Positions 16,617 through 24,601 of a stretch of 36,129 nucleotides of DNA are shown piece after piece. This DNA is from an uncultured beta proteobacterium (GTDB taxonomy: Bacteria; Pseudomonadota; Gammaproteobacteria; Burkholderiales; Burkholderiaceae_C). Position numbers and translations under genes: made by a program. The stretch covers positions 1-36,129 of the forward strand of contig CAIXNB010000014.1 of the NCBI GenBank assembly GCA_903920695.1, given 5' to 3'. Numbering within the stretch: position 1 is the stretch's first letter; the number at the start of each line of letters is the position of its first letter. The notes under the pieces were generated by a model. That model was not told the DNA's origin. It made no database searches and saw only the letters and a program-made list of their open reading frames with translations.

Positions 16617-17446
16617 GCGTGCCGTCCACGATGATTGTTTTCTCCCACGCCAACAGCTTCCCTGCCAGCACCTATGGCGTGATGTTCAAAAGCCTGAAGT
16701 CGCGCGGTTTTGCCGTCAGGGCAATCGAGAAGTTCGGGCATGACAGCCAATACCCGGTCAGCAACAACTGGCCGCATCTGGTACAGCAACTGGTCGATTT
16801 CACGCAGGCCGAAGTCGAAAAAATCGGCGCGCCGGTCTTTCTGGTCGGCCATTCCTTTGGCGGCTTCGTCAGCCTGATGGCGGCGGCACTCGCGCCGGAG
16901 CTGGCGCGCGGCGTGCTGCTGCTGGACTCGCCAATCCTGGGCGGCTGGCGCGCCACCACGCTCGGCGTCATGAAGAGCGCGCAAATGGTCGGGTCATTCT
17001 CGCCCGGCGCCACCAGTCAGCGCCGGCGCACCCATTGGCCCAATGCCGAAGAGGCGCTGGCGCACTTTCACCACAAGAAGGCGTTTGCCAAGTGGGACGC
17101 GCAGGTGCTGCGCGACTACATCGCCCACGGCACACACGACGAGGGACGCGGCGCGGACAAGAAACGCGTGCTGAGTTTTGACCGTGCCGTCGAGACCGCG
17201 ATCTACAACACCCTGCCTGACAACCTGGACCGTCTGCTGCAGCGTCATCCGGTCAAGTGTCCGGTATCCTTCATCGGCGGCACGCACTCGGCGGAGATGA
17301 AACAGGTCGGCATGGCCATGACCGAAAAAATCACGCAAGGCCGCATCATGATGCTTGACGGCAGCCATTTGTTCCCCATGGAAAAACCCCTCGCCACCGC
17401 CGCCGCCATCGAGGCAGCGCTGCGCAGCCTGCCCGGTACGGTTTAA
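16613..17446 (+). CDS. Alpha/beta-fold hydrolase downstream of Anbu
   Basis: A 277-residue alpha/beta hydrolase. The nucleophile elbow GHSFGG is at residues 79-84 (Ser81), the oxyanion segment is near VFSHANSFPAS (~9-19), and DGSHLFPMEKP near the C-terminus supplies the catalytic His. No signal peptide, so it is cytoplasmic. I choose TTG at 16613 because AGGAG at 16600-16604 sits eight bases upstream and the start overlaps the Anbu stop by four bases (TTGA); the first ATG, at 16631, has no ribosome site. Coupling to Anbu suggests a shared process, perhaps processing of a lipid- or ester-bearing peptide, but that is unproven. It converges on uppP with a 12-bp gap. Confidence 0.88.
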   Translation: MSVPSTMIVFSHANSFPASTYGVMFKSLKSRGFAVRAIEKFGHDSQYPVSNNWPHLVQQLVDFTQAEVEKIGAPVFLVGHSFGGFVSLMAAALAPELARGVLLLDSPILGGWRATTLGVMKSAQMVGSFSPGATSQRRRTHWPNAEEALAHFHHKKAFAKWDAQVLRDYIAHGTHDEGRGADKKRVLSFDRAVETAIYNTLPDNLDRLLQRHPVKCPVSFIGGTHSAEMKQVGMAMTEKITQGRIMMLDGSHLFPMEKPLATAAAIEAALRSLPGTV

Positions 17447-17458
17447 GCAGCGCCTGCC

Positions 17459-18283
17459 TCAATCAGCCCAGACAACCAGCCCGCTCCAGGCAGTCGCCAG
17501 TACCACGGCACCGAACAAGATACGGTAATAGGCAAAGCCGGCGAAGCTGTGGGTGGCGATGTAGCGCAACAGCCAGCGGATGCAGAGCCAGGCGCTGAGG
17601 AACGACACCACAAGTCCCACCAAGAACAGTGGCAGGTCGGAGAGCGCGAGCAAGGCGCGTTCCTTGTACAGGCTGTAAACACCGGCGCCAATCAGCGTCG
17701 GAATCGCGAGGAAGAACGAGAACTCGGTCGCCGCCTTGCGCGACAGGCCCAGCAGCATGCCGCCGATGATGGTGGCGCCGCTGCGGCTGGTGCCTGGAAT
17801 CATGCCGAGACACTGCACCAGGCCGACCTTCAGCGCATCGGTCCAGCGCATATCGTCGATCGTCTGAATGCGGGGCACCAGTTTGGCTCGCTTTTCCACC
17901 CAAAGGATGATGAAGGCGCCGACGATGAACGCGCCAGCCACCACCGGTGCATTGAACAAGTGCTCCTTGATAGTTTTATAGACCAGCAGACCAATGATGG
18001 CGGCCGGCAAGAAGCCGATCAGCACATTGAGCGCGAAGCGCTGTGCCTGAGGCTGCGAAGGCAACGCCAGCACGGTGTCGCGGATCTTCTGCCAATAGAC
18101 CAGGATCACGGCGAAGATGGCGCCGGTCTGGATGGCGATGTCAAAAACCTTGGCCTTGTCATCGCCGAAGCCAAGCAGCGAGCCCGCCAGAATCAGATGC
18201 CCGGTCGATGAAATTGGCAGAAATTCCGTCAGCCCTTCCACCACGCCCATGACGGCGGCTTTACCCAACAACGCGATATCCAA
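17459..18283 (-). CDS. uppP: Undecaprenyl-diphosphate phosphatase UppP (BacA)
   Basis: A 274-residue polytopic membrane enzyme that removes a phosphate from undecaprenyl diphosphate, recycling the lipid carrier for peptidoglycan synthesis and giving bacitracin tolerance. Hallmarks: [14 protein letters not shown] at 16-29 (E16, E20 and H29 equal the E. coli catalytic residues) and PGTSRSG at 163-169 with the essential Arg167. About eight hydrophobic segments are visible. The frame opens with an ATG at 18379, but homologues begin MDIALL, which corresponds here to TTG at 18281-18283. GGGAG six bases upstream (18290-18294, minus strand) supports this TTG, giving the standard family length. Confidence 0.96.
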   Translation of the reverse strand: MDIALLGKAAVMGVVEGLTEFLPISSTGHLILAGSLLGFGDDKAKVFDIAIQTGAIFAVILVYWQKIRDTVLALPSQPQAQRFALNVLIGFLPAAIIGLLVYKTIKEHLFNAPVVAGAFIVGAFIILWVEKRAKLVPRIQTIDDMRWTDALKVGLVQCLGMIPGTSRSGATIIGGMLLGLSRKAATEFSFFLAIPTLIGAGVYSLYKERALLALSDLPLFLVGLVVSFLSAWLCIRWLLRYIATHSFAGFAYYRILFGAVVLATAWSGLVVWAD

Positions 18284-18425
18284 TTCTTGCTCCCGGATCA
18301 ATTCAGTCGTCAGATTGTCGCCGGACTTTGAATGCGCACGCTGAGTAGACCGAAATCCGTGCTTCAATCCCCAGTGCAAAACCGCAGCCTGGCGGTCAAT
18401 CCATCGATACAGGGAAGATCAATTC

Positions 18426-19244
18426 ATGAAGAGAATTCTGGTTCTGGGCGCCAATTTGCTGGCTGCGGCGCTGACGGCGCAGGCGCAGGAGGCGGGCCTG
18501 CCGCTTTGGGAGGTCGGTGTGTTTGGCGGTGCCGCATCAAGCCCGTCCTACCCCGGCGCATCCGACCGCAGCGCGCGCACCCTGCTTTTGCCCTACCTGG
18601 TCTACCGCGGCGAGGTGTTGCGCATGGAACGCAGCAACATCGGCGCACGGCTGGTGCACACCGACGATGTCGAGTTCGATCTCGGTTTGGACGCCTCGCT
18701 GCCGTCCAACTCGCAGGATACATCCACGCGCCAGGGCATGCCCGACCTCGGCACCCTGGTCGAATTCGGGTCGCGCCTGAAATTCACCCTGATGCGACCG
18801 GCGCCGGGCCAGCGGCTGCGGCTGGACCTGCCGCTGCGCGCCGTGCTGGAGGTCCACAGCGGCGTGCGGCAACAGGGCGCGGTGTTCGAACCCGAACTGC
18901 GTTTTGAGGCCCGCGACATCGGCGCCGGGTGGACCCTCAGCAGCGGCGCCAGCGTCGTCATCGGCGATCAGAGATTGAACCGCTATTTCTATGAAGTCGC
19001 GCCGCAGTTTGCCACCGCCGCGCGCCCCGCCTACGAGGCACGCGCCGGACTGATTGCAACGCGCCTGACCTTCAACACCACGAAGGAGATCAGCCCGGAC
19101 ATACGCGTTTTTGCGCTGCTGCGACTGGAATCCTACGCCGGCGCCGCCAACCAGAACAGTCCGCTGCACGTGCAGTCCAGCGGCGTCTCAGTCGGTCTCG
19201 GTCTGGCCTGGACGCTGGGCCGCTCGGAAAGTCGCGCCTTGTAG
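18426..19244 (+). CDS. MipA/OmpV-family outer-membrane protein
   Basis: A 272-residue protein with a signal peptide (MKRILVLGANLLAAALTAQA, cut near QAQE). The mature start LWEVGVFGGAASSPSYPGAS and the sequence LPYLVYRGEVLRMER follow the MipA/OmpV pattern. The rest alternates polar and hydrophobic residues as in a beta-barrel. In E. coli MipA scaffolds the lytic transglycosylase MltA with penicillin-binding protein 1B; family members elsewhere are porin-like. Divergent from uppP across 142 bp, so both neighbours serve the envelope, which may be coincidence. The C-terminus ends in SESRAL rather than the usual aromatic residue; LAWTL lies just before it. Confidence 0.87.
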   Translation: MKRILVLGANLLAAALTAQAQEAGLPLWEVGVFGGAASSPSYPGASDRSARTLLLPYLVYRGEVLRMERSNIGARLVHTDDVEFDLGLDASLPSNSQDTSTRQGMPDLGTLVEFGSRLKFTLMRPAPGQRLRLDLPLRAVLEVHSGVRQQGAVFEPELRFEARDIGAGWTLSSGASVVIGDQRLNRYFYEVAPQFATAARPAYEARAGLIATRLTFNTTKEISPDIRVFALLRLESYAGAANQNSPLHVQSSGVSVGLGLAWTLGRSESRAL

Positions 19245-19262
19245 CGTCGTCTCAGGCCTTGT

Positions 19263-19295
19263 TTCGGGCGTTTCGTCGCACCCATGACGCCCGAA
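19263..19295 (+). terminator. Inverted repeat after the MipA-like gene
   Basis: TTCGGGCG (19263-19270) and CGCCCGAA (19288-19295) form an 8-bp perfect stem with a 17-nt loop, 18 bp after the stop. There is no U tract, so termination is uncertain. Confidence 0.3.
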
Positions 19296-19348
19296 CAGTG
19301 TCAGGCCGGCTACAGTTCAGGCATCATCCAACCACCGTAGAAACCTCC

Positions 19349-19642
19349 ATGAAAACTGCCATCTCCTCCGAAGAGCTTGAGCGCCTGGCGCGCCGGCGGG
19401 CGGGCCGCAAAATGGGCTGGTACATCCACGCCTTGGTCTATATCGCGGTCAACACCGGGCTGGCCCTGTTGTCGACCTACACAGGGCACCACTGGGCGCT
19501 GTTTCCGGCGCTGGGATGGGGCCTGGGTCTTTTGATCCACGGCTTCATTGTGTTCGTGGCCGAGCCGGGCGGCAATTTCCAGGAACGCCTGGTGCAACAG
19601 GAGCGCGAAAAATTGCGCCGACAGCATGAGCAACAGAGATGA
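19349..19642 (+). CDS. 2TM-domain protein
   Basis: A 97-residue protein with a short basic N-terminus (EELERLARRRAGRKMG), two membrane helices (~23-42 and ~50-71) joined by a short Tyr/His loop, and a charged C-terminal helix ending in Gln/Arg. This is the 2TM-domain layout, a family often encoded beside, or fused to, LytS-type histidine kinases. Its last 17 bases overlap the kinase gene start, so it is likely co-expressed and could modulate the kinase in the inner membrane. Confidence 0.87.
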   Translation: MKTAISSEELERLARRRAGRKMGWYIHALVYIAVNTGLALLSTYTGHHWALFPALGWGLGLLIHGFIVFVAEPGGNFQERLVQQEREKLRRQHEQQR

Positions 19643-20708
19643 AGCGCCGCGGGCCACCGCGATGCCATTTTCATTCGCTCTGCGTTCGGTCGAGCGCCTG
19701 ATCCAGTCGGCCGCACTCAACACCTTGATTGCGCTCGGCCTGACGCTCTGGGGTGAATACGACTTTGGCACGAACCTGCTGTACGCGCAGTGCATTGGGC
19801 TGAGCATCTGGGGCCTGATCGGCGTTGGCGGTGAAATGTTGGTCCGCGACATGCGTGAACACGGGCGTCGCATGTTCTGGATCGCACCCATTGGTGCGGT
19901 CATGGGCTATGTGGTGGGCAGCACGATGGGCGACACCGTGACCGGCTACCGCACGCTGCCCGACTGGACGGCACTGCAGCGTCACGGGTTCGGCTTTCTG
20001 TTCCTGAGCCTTGGCGTCAGCCTTGCTTGCACCTACTACTTTATGAGCCAGGCGCGTCTGGCGGCGGCGCGCGAGGAAGCTGCCAGCGCCAACGCGCAAA
20101 CCGAGACGGCGCAGCGTCAGGCAGCGCAGTCGCAACTCAAGCTGCTGCAAGCCCAATTGGAGCCGCACATGCTGTTCAACACGCTGGCCAATCTGCGCGC
20201 CCTGATCGGCAGCGACCCGCCGGCGGCCACCGAAATGCTGGATCGGCTCAACGCCTACCTGCGCGCCACCTTGTCGGCTTCGCGTGCCACCTCACACCCG
20301 CTGCAGACCGAGTTTGAACGCCTGCGCGATTACTTGGAGCTGATTGCGGTGCGCATGGGACCACGCCTGCAATACAGTCTGGACCTGCCACCGACCCTGG
20401 CCCTGCTGCCGGTGCCGCCGCTGCTGCTGCAGGCCCTGGTGGAAAACGCCATCCAGCACGGCCTGGAACCCAAGATCGAAGGCGGCCGCATCATGGTGCA
20501 GGCGCGCCTGACAGAGGTGCAAGTGATCATCGAAGTGACGGACACTGGCGTCGGTCTGCCGCAGAACAGTCCTGCGCTCGACGGTTTCGGCCTGGCCCAG
20601 GTGCGCGAGCGCCTGGCAAGTGCCTACGGCGAACGCGGCTTGCTTGAATTATTCCCGGGTGAGGCTGCGGGTACCCGCGTGCGCGTCAGCTATCCCTATC
20701 CAGTTTGA
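19626..20708 (+). CDS. LytS/AlgZ-type sensor histidine kinase
   Basis: A 360-residue inner-membrane kinase. Four hydrophobic segments (~27-45, 52-70, 84-104, 121-140) form the sensor, followed by a coiled linker (~142-175). The phospho-acceptor region LLQAQLEPHMLFNTLANLR contains His181 in the LytS-type PHxLFN motif (His_kinase family). The ATP-binding domain has LVENAIQHGLEPK (N274) and a DTGVGLP G-box (~306-312). The start ATG at 19626 lies within the 2TM gene. The stop is six bases before the response-regulator ATG. The absence of a periplasmic domain suggests it senses something in the membrane. Signal unknown. Confidence 0.93.
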   Translation: MSNRDEAPRATAMPFSFALRSVERLIQSAALNTLIALGLTLWGEYDFGTNLLYAQCIGLSIWGLIGVGGEMLVRDMREHGRRMFWIAPIGAVMGYVVGSTMGDTVTGYRTLPDWTALQRHGFGFLFLSLGVSLACTYYFMSQARLAAAREEAASANAQTETAQRQAAQSQLKLLQAQLEPHMLFNTLANLRALIGSDPPAATEMLDRLNAYLRATLSASRATSHPLQTEFERLRDYLELIAVRMGPRLQYSLDLPPTLALLPVPPLLLQALVENAIQHGLEPKIEGGRIMVQARLTEVQVIIEVTDTGVGLPQNSPALDGFGLAQVRERLASAYGERGLLELFPGEAAGTRVRVSYPYPV

Positions 20709-20714
20709 CCATCC

Positions 20715-21527
20715 ATGCGCACTGGTCACAATCCCACCGCCTTGATCGCTGAAGACGAGCCGCTGCTGGCCGCCGCACTGAAGGCCGAGTTGGCGCGTGC
20801 CTGGCCCGAGCTTGACCTTGTTGCCACAGTCGGTGACGGTGCCTCGGCCGTGGCGCAGGCCCTGCAATGCAAGCCCGACGTCCTGTTCTTCGACATCCGC
20901 ATGCCGGGTCTGAGCGGCCTGGACGCCGCAGCCGAACTGGCCGACGCCTGGGACAGTGCTGCGCTCGGCGCGCCTTTTCCGGCGCTGGTCTTCGTCACCG
21001 CTTATGACCAGTACGCGATGGCAGCCTTTGATGCGCAGGCAATCGACTATCTGCTCAAACCACTGCAAGCACCCCGCCTGCAAATGACAGTCGCCAAACT
21101 GCAACAAACGCTTGCCAATCGGACGCAGCCGGCTCTGGATTTCGAGGCGACCTTGAGCCAGTTGCGCGGCTTGATGAGCGCCGCCCCCCAACTCGCCATG
21201 CCGCAACTCAAGCTGATCCAGGCCAGTGTCGGTACCTCTATCCGCATGGTGCCGGTGGCCGACGTGGTCTATTTCGAAGCCGCTGACAAGTACGTGCGCG
21301 TCTTGACCGCAAGCCATGAGTACCTGATCCGCACCCCGCTCAAAGAGCTAGTGCCGCAACTCGACAGAAGCCTGTTCTGGCAAATCCACCGCGGCACCGT
21401 CGTCAACTCCAGCGGCATTGACAGCGTCACGCGCGACGAGGTCGGCAAACTCAGCGTCAGCCTGCGCGGCAGACCCGAGCGGCTACCTGTGAGCCGGCTT
21501 TACGTTCATCTGTTCAAGGCGATGTAG
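20715..21527 (+). CDS. LytTR-family response regulator
   Basis: A 270-residue regulator, partner of the upstream kinase. Receiver domain: acidic pair E13-D14, phospho-acceptor D60 in FFDIRMPG, T94 and K114 (YLLKP). A linker of ~35 residues leads to a LytTR DNA-binding domain (~165-268), with GTSIRMVPVADVVYFEAADKY and HRGTVVNSSGID typical of that fold, which binds as a dimer to short direct repeats. Members of the AlgR/LytR group control polysaccharides, cell-wall turnover or motility; the target here is not evident. Confidence 0.95.
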   Translation: MRTGHNPTALIAEDEPLLAAALKAELARAWPELDLVATVGDGASAVAQALQCKPDVLFFDIRMPGLSGLDAAAELADAWDSAALGAPFPALVFVTAYDQYAMAAFDAQAIDYLLKPLQAPRLQMTVAKLQQTLANRTQPALDFEATLSQLRGLMSAAPQLAMPQLKLIQASVGTSIRMVPVADVVYFEAADKYVRVLTASHEYLIRTPLKELVPQLDRSLFWQIHRGTVVNSSGIDSVTRDEVGKLSVSLRGRPERLPVSRLYVHLFKAM

Positions 21528-21556
21528 CACGCGCCCGGCACCCTTCGCCAGGTGAG

Positions 21557-21584
21557 TTGACAAGCGCAGATTCTGTTTTACGAT
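21557..21584 (+). promoter_or_regulatory. Sigma-70-type promoter for the NiCoT gene
   Basis: A perfect TTGACA at 21557-21562 and TACGAT at 21579-21584 (four of six) are separated by 16 bp. They lie 28 bp before the ATG at 21612. This is the best-matching promoter in the window. Confidence 0.6.
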
Positions 21585-21611
21585 CGGGCATCCGCAATCA
21601 ATGCCGTCACC

Positions 21612-22448
21612 ATGCACGATTTGCCAACTGACTGGAGCGCCCTTTGCGCCATCATCTTTCTGCTTGGCATGCGCCATGGCTTTGATGCCGACCATCTGGC
21701 AACTATCGATGGCCTGACCCGGCTCAGTGCACGCCGGCAGTTGTGGTTTGCGCGCTATTGCGGAACGCTTTTTTCTCTTGGACACGGCGCCGTGGTGCTG
21801 AGCATTGCGATATCGGTCGGAATGATCAGTCAGCGCTGGACGCCACCGGACTGGCTCAGCGCATTTGGGGCCTGGACGTCCATCATCCTGTTGCTGTCCT
21901 TGGGCATTGCCAACTTACATGCCATGCTGACAGCTGCGCCAGACCATCAGGTATCGCTCGTTGGCTTCAAAAGTCGGATTCTTGGACGAATTCTGCAAGT
22001 CAGCAGCGTTTGGGGCGTCGGTGGCGTGGGTGCCTTATTCGCGCTGTCGTTTGACACCATCAGCCAGGCAACGCTCTTTGCTGTCACGGCGACGCAGTAT
22101 GGCGGGGTCTTGCATTCGGTCATGCTGGGACTGCTCTTCGTTCTGGGGATGTTGGTCACCGATGGCTTGAATGGTTGGTGGATTTCGCGCTTGATCGCAC
22201 GCGCTGACCAGATTGCCCTGCTGGCGTCGCGCATCATGAGTGCGGCGGTCTCCACGGTCAGCCTGCTCGTCGCTGCTTTAGGCATTGGCAAGTTGGCCTC
22301 GCCATGGATACAAGATTGGAGCGAGGGCAAGGATTTGATGTTCGGGGCGATCGTGCTGACCGTCATGCTGGCGAGCTACCTGGCAGCAAGCACCTTGGCC
22401 CGAATGTCCGCAAGAGCCGCCATAACCGAGCAACAGCGTCAGGACTGA
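21612..22448 (+). CDS. Nickel/cobalt permease of the NiCoT family
   Basis: A 278-residue membrane protein with about seven to eight hydrophobic helices. The family signature HGFDADH (22-28), which binds the metal ion in helix II, is intact. Further signatures follow: LFSLGH (53-58), LFALSFDT (142-149) and LGMLVTDGLNG (178-188). These match HoxN/NixA-type high-affinity uptake permeases for Ni2+ or Co2+. It is shorter than HoxN (351 residues), with a compact N-terminus. No hydrogenase, urease or cobalamin genes are nearby, so the metal cannot be inferred. No cobalamin or Ni/Co riboswitch fits in the 84-bp leader region. It runs convergently into the minus-strand envelope operon, 10 bp away. Confidence 0.92.
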   Translation: MHDLPTDWSALCAIIFLLGMRHGFDADHLATIDGLTRLSARRQLWFARYCGTLFSLGHGAVVLSIAISVGMISQRWTPPDWLSAFGAWTSIILLLSLGIANLHAMLTAAPDHQVSLVGFKSRILGRILQVSSVWGVGGVGALFALSFDTISQATLFAVTATQYGGVLHSVMLGLLFVLGMLVTDGLNGWWISRLIARADQIALLASRIMSAAVSTVSLLVAALGIGKLASPWIQDWSEGKDLMFGAIVLTVMLASYLAASTLARMSARAAITEQQRQD

Positions 22449-22458
22449 ACGGCCTGGT

Positions 22459-23706
22459 TCAGAAAGTCCAGGTCGAGGCCACATAGGCCGTGCTGCGCGT
22501 CGGCAGTTGCATCACCACCGCATCGGCCGGCCCGGCGTAGGCGCGCAGACCACCCTGCACTTGCACGCGGTCACCCTGCCAACTCAGCGACGCTGTCCAC
22601 ATCCGGCCCTGATCAATCGGGTTGTAGAGCAAGCTTATGGCCGGCTGCCAGGCATCCTTGGTCCAACTCGCGCGCAGAAAGACGTTACTGCGGCGCAGAC
22701 TCGGCGACACATTAAAGGGCGCGGTCTGCCAGGCCAAATTCGGCGCCACGGCCGCCGCCGGTGCGCCGACTGTGGCCAATGCCGCGAGTTGCGCGTTGCG
22801 ACTGCCCCAGGCATCCCACTGGGCGTCAGACGGAGCCGATCCATCCCACCAGGCTTCGGCCAGCACACTCAACTGGTCCTGATTGGTCCAGGTGCCGCCG
22901 ATCAGCAACTGCTTCACGTTGGACTCGGTGCGCGTCAGCCAGGGGTCGCTGTTCGCCAGTCCGCTCACATTCGGATCAATGGCCAGACTGTCATAACGCT
23001 GTGCAAAGCGCATCGATCCATGCAACTCCAATTCATCACTGGCAACCCAGGCCAGCGCGGTGCCGACGCTGGCACCGGTATGTGCGCCGGCACGCGCGAA
23101 GCCATGCCAGTCCAACGCGCCGTCGCGCCGGTAGACGCGTGCCGCCAGCGCCGGTTCCCGTGCGCCACGCGTATCATTGCCAGCCGTCGGATTGACCCAA
23201 ACCCAGGACCAGGCGGTGCTGGCATCAAAATGCTCGGCCATCAGCAAGGGCCGCCCTTCTGCCGTGCTGTCAATCAGCGAGAGACGCGCCTCCTGCTCGA
23301 CGATATCGTTGGGGCGAAAGCCATAGCCGACATCCCAGGCCACGATTTTCTTGCCGGCGCTGAACTGCCAGGCACCGCCATCGTGCGAGGCGTATAACTC
23401 GTTGACCCAGGCCCGACTCTGCGTGGCGCTGCGCTCGGGCCGCTGCTGCTGCAGCGTGACGACACCGGTCAAACCGTGCCCGCTGGCGCGCAGTTCGGTT
23501 TCCAGCGCCGCCGCACCGACCGGCAAATCCACGATGCCGTTTTGCAGCGCATCGGCCTGTGCCAGCGGGCCAACGGTCGAGGCGTTTTGTCCGATCCACT
23601 GCAGCCGCACTTGGCCACCCAGTTTGGTCGTGTCGGTCGGCGTCTGTGCCTGGACGGCAGCCGCACTCAGAAGCGCCAGCGCGCCGAGCAGAATAGTGGG
23701 CTTCAT
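22459..23706 (-). CDS. Outer-membrane beta-barrel protein at end of Lol-like operon
   Basis: A 415-residue exported protein with a signal peptide (MKPTILLGALALLSAAAVQA) and a body of alternating amphipathic strands rich in Trp, Tyr, Asp and Asn. It ends in STWTF, an aromatic terminal residue recognised by the BAM assembly machinery, so it is very probably an outer-membrane barrel. I cannot name a family. It starts three bases after the stop of the LolA-like gene and is the last gene of the five-gene operon, making it the natural outer-membrane end point for whatever the ABC transporter and carrier move. Confidence 0.82.
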   Translation of the reverse strand: MKPTILLGALALLSAAAVQAQTPTDTTKLGGQVRLQWIGQNASTVGPLAQADALQNGIVDLPVGAAALETELRASGHGLTGVVTLQQQRPERSATQSRAWVNELYASHDGGAWQFSAGKKIVAWDVGYGFRPNDIVEQEARLSLIDSTAEGRPLLMAEHFDASTAWSWVWVNPTAGNDTRGAREPALAARVYRRDGALDWHGFARAGAHTGASVGTALAWVASDELELHGSMRFAQRYDSLAIDPNVSGLANSDPWLTRTESNVKQLLIGGTWTNQDQLSVLAEAWWDGSAPSDAQWDAWGSRNAQLAALATVGAPAAAVAPNLAWQTAPFNVSPSLRRSNVFLRASWTKDAWQPAISLLYNPIDQGRMWTASLSWQGDRVQVQGGLRAYAGPADAVVMQLPTRSTAYVASTWTF

Positions 23707-23709
23707 GTG

Positions 23710-24468
23710 TCAATCCAGTGGTGGGTTGCGCACCAGGAACATCGGATTGAGCCACTCGGCCGGTACCTGCCGCTCTTTCTGGCTCAGATAGCGCACATGC
23801 GTGGTCTTGTGATTGCTCACCTGATCGCTGAGCACCATTTCCAACACCTTGGTCGGCGCGGTCGGTTTGTCCAACACGAAACGTGCCTGCTTGGCCAGCT
23901 TGTCGGACAGCACATAGAGGTCGGCGCGCACCGGCTCATGCCGGGTCTTGCCGATCCAAAGCTCGATGCGCTGGTAGGTCACGCCCTTGCGGCTGGCGTT
24001 CAAGCTCAGGTGCAGGCAGCTCTGTTTGGCCGCTGCAGCGTCCTCTTCGCACGGCTCTTCACCGATCAACTTGCCGGTATAGTCCTCGGCCCAGCTCATG
24101 GTCGCGATGTCGCCAGTCGAGGCATCGCCGATCAGCTTTTGCATCGGCGTGATGCGCAGCGGGCGCTGGCTGTTGGGCATCAGCAACCAGAAGTCGTCAC
24201 CGAGCATCAGCACCTTCTGCCCAGCTTCGGCCGGGCTTTGCATGATGACCAGCGATTGCCGCTTGGCCTGGGCGAACACCTTGTAGCGGCGTTCCTTGTC
24301 AGGCGTGCCATCGGCATTGAGCACGTTGATCTGCGTCTCGACCTGCAGGTTGTCCGCGCTCATGCGGTACTTGTCCGTGGCCTTGAGCAGTGCTGCCACG
24401 TCTTGTGCTTGGGCAGCCAAAGCGGTTAGGGCGATGGCGGCGGTGATGAGGTATCGGAATGATTTCAT
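23710..24468 (-). CDS. LolA-like outer-membrane lipoprotein-sorting protein
   Basis: A 252-residue periplasmic protein with a signal peptide (MKSFRYLITAAIALTALAA, cut near AQAQD). The half-barrel fold of LolA-like carriers is suggested by the sequence order: VAALLKATDKYRMSADNLQV, then KVLMLGDDFWLLMPNSQRP (~85-103) and MSWAEDYTGKLIGEE (~124-138), which I associate with the TP0789-like branch (outer membrane lipoprotein-sorting proteins). Such carriers hold acyl chains in a hydrophobic cavity. Lying between a LolDE-like transporter and a barrel protein, it is probably the periplasmic shuttle of this operon. The canonical LolA works with LolB; no lolB is visible. Confidence 0.87.
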   Translation of the reverse strand: MKSFRYLITAAIALTALAAQAQDVAALLKATDKYRMSADNLQVETQINVLNADGTPDKERRYKVFAQAKRQSLVIMQSPAEAGQKVLMLGDDFWLLMPNSQRPLRITPMQKLIGDASTGDIATMSWAEDYTGKLIGEEPCEEDAAAAKQSCLHLSLNASRKGVTYQRIELWIGKTRHEPVRADLYVLSDKLAKQARFVLDKPTAPTKVLEMVLSDQVSNHKTTHVRYLSQKERQVPAEWLNPMFLVRNPPLD

Positions 24469-24523
24469 GTGAGGTTCCTATCGGCAATATGAAGGCTAAC
24501 TGTTATCCCGTTTCTTGGAGAGT

Positions 24524-24594
24524 TGTCATCCCGGGCCTGACCCGGGATCCAGTGCCACGCACCCCCTGGATTGCGGATCAAGTCCGCAATGACA
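24524..24594. repeat. REP-like double-hairpin repetitive element
   Basis: Bounded by TGTCAT (24524-24529) and ATGACA (24589-24594). It contains two perfect 8-bp hairpins with 5-nt loops: ATCCCGGG/CCCGGGAT (24528-24548) and ATTGCGGA/TCCGCAAT (24570-24590). I recall very similar sequences as dispersed palindromic repeats in proteobacterial genomes. It sits between the permease and the LolA-like gene inside the operon and could act as an mRNA stabiliser or attenuator. Confidence 0.8.
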
Positions 24595-24601
24595 AACAAG
24601 G

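Noticed and set aside
21528..21611. Metal or cobalamin riboswitch before the NiCoT gene
   Set aside because: The gap is too short and contains an ordinary promoter close to the ATG; no conserved riboswitch boxes were seen.
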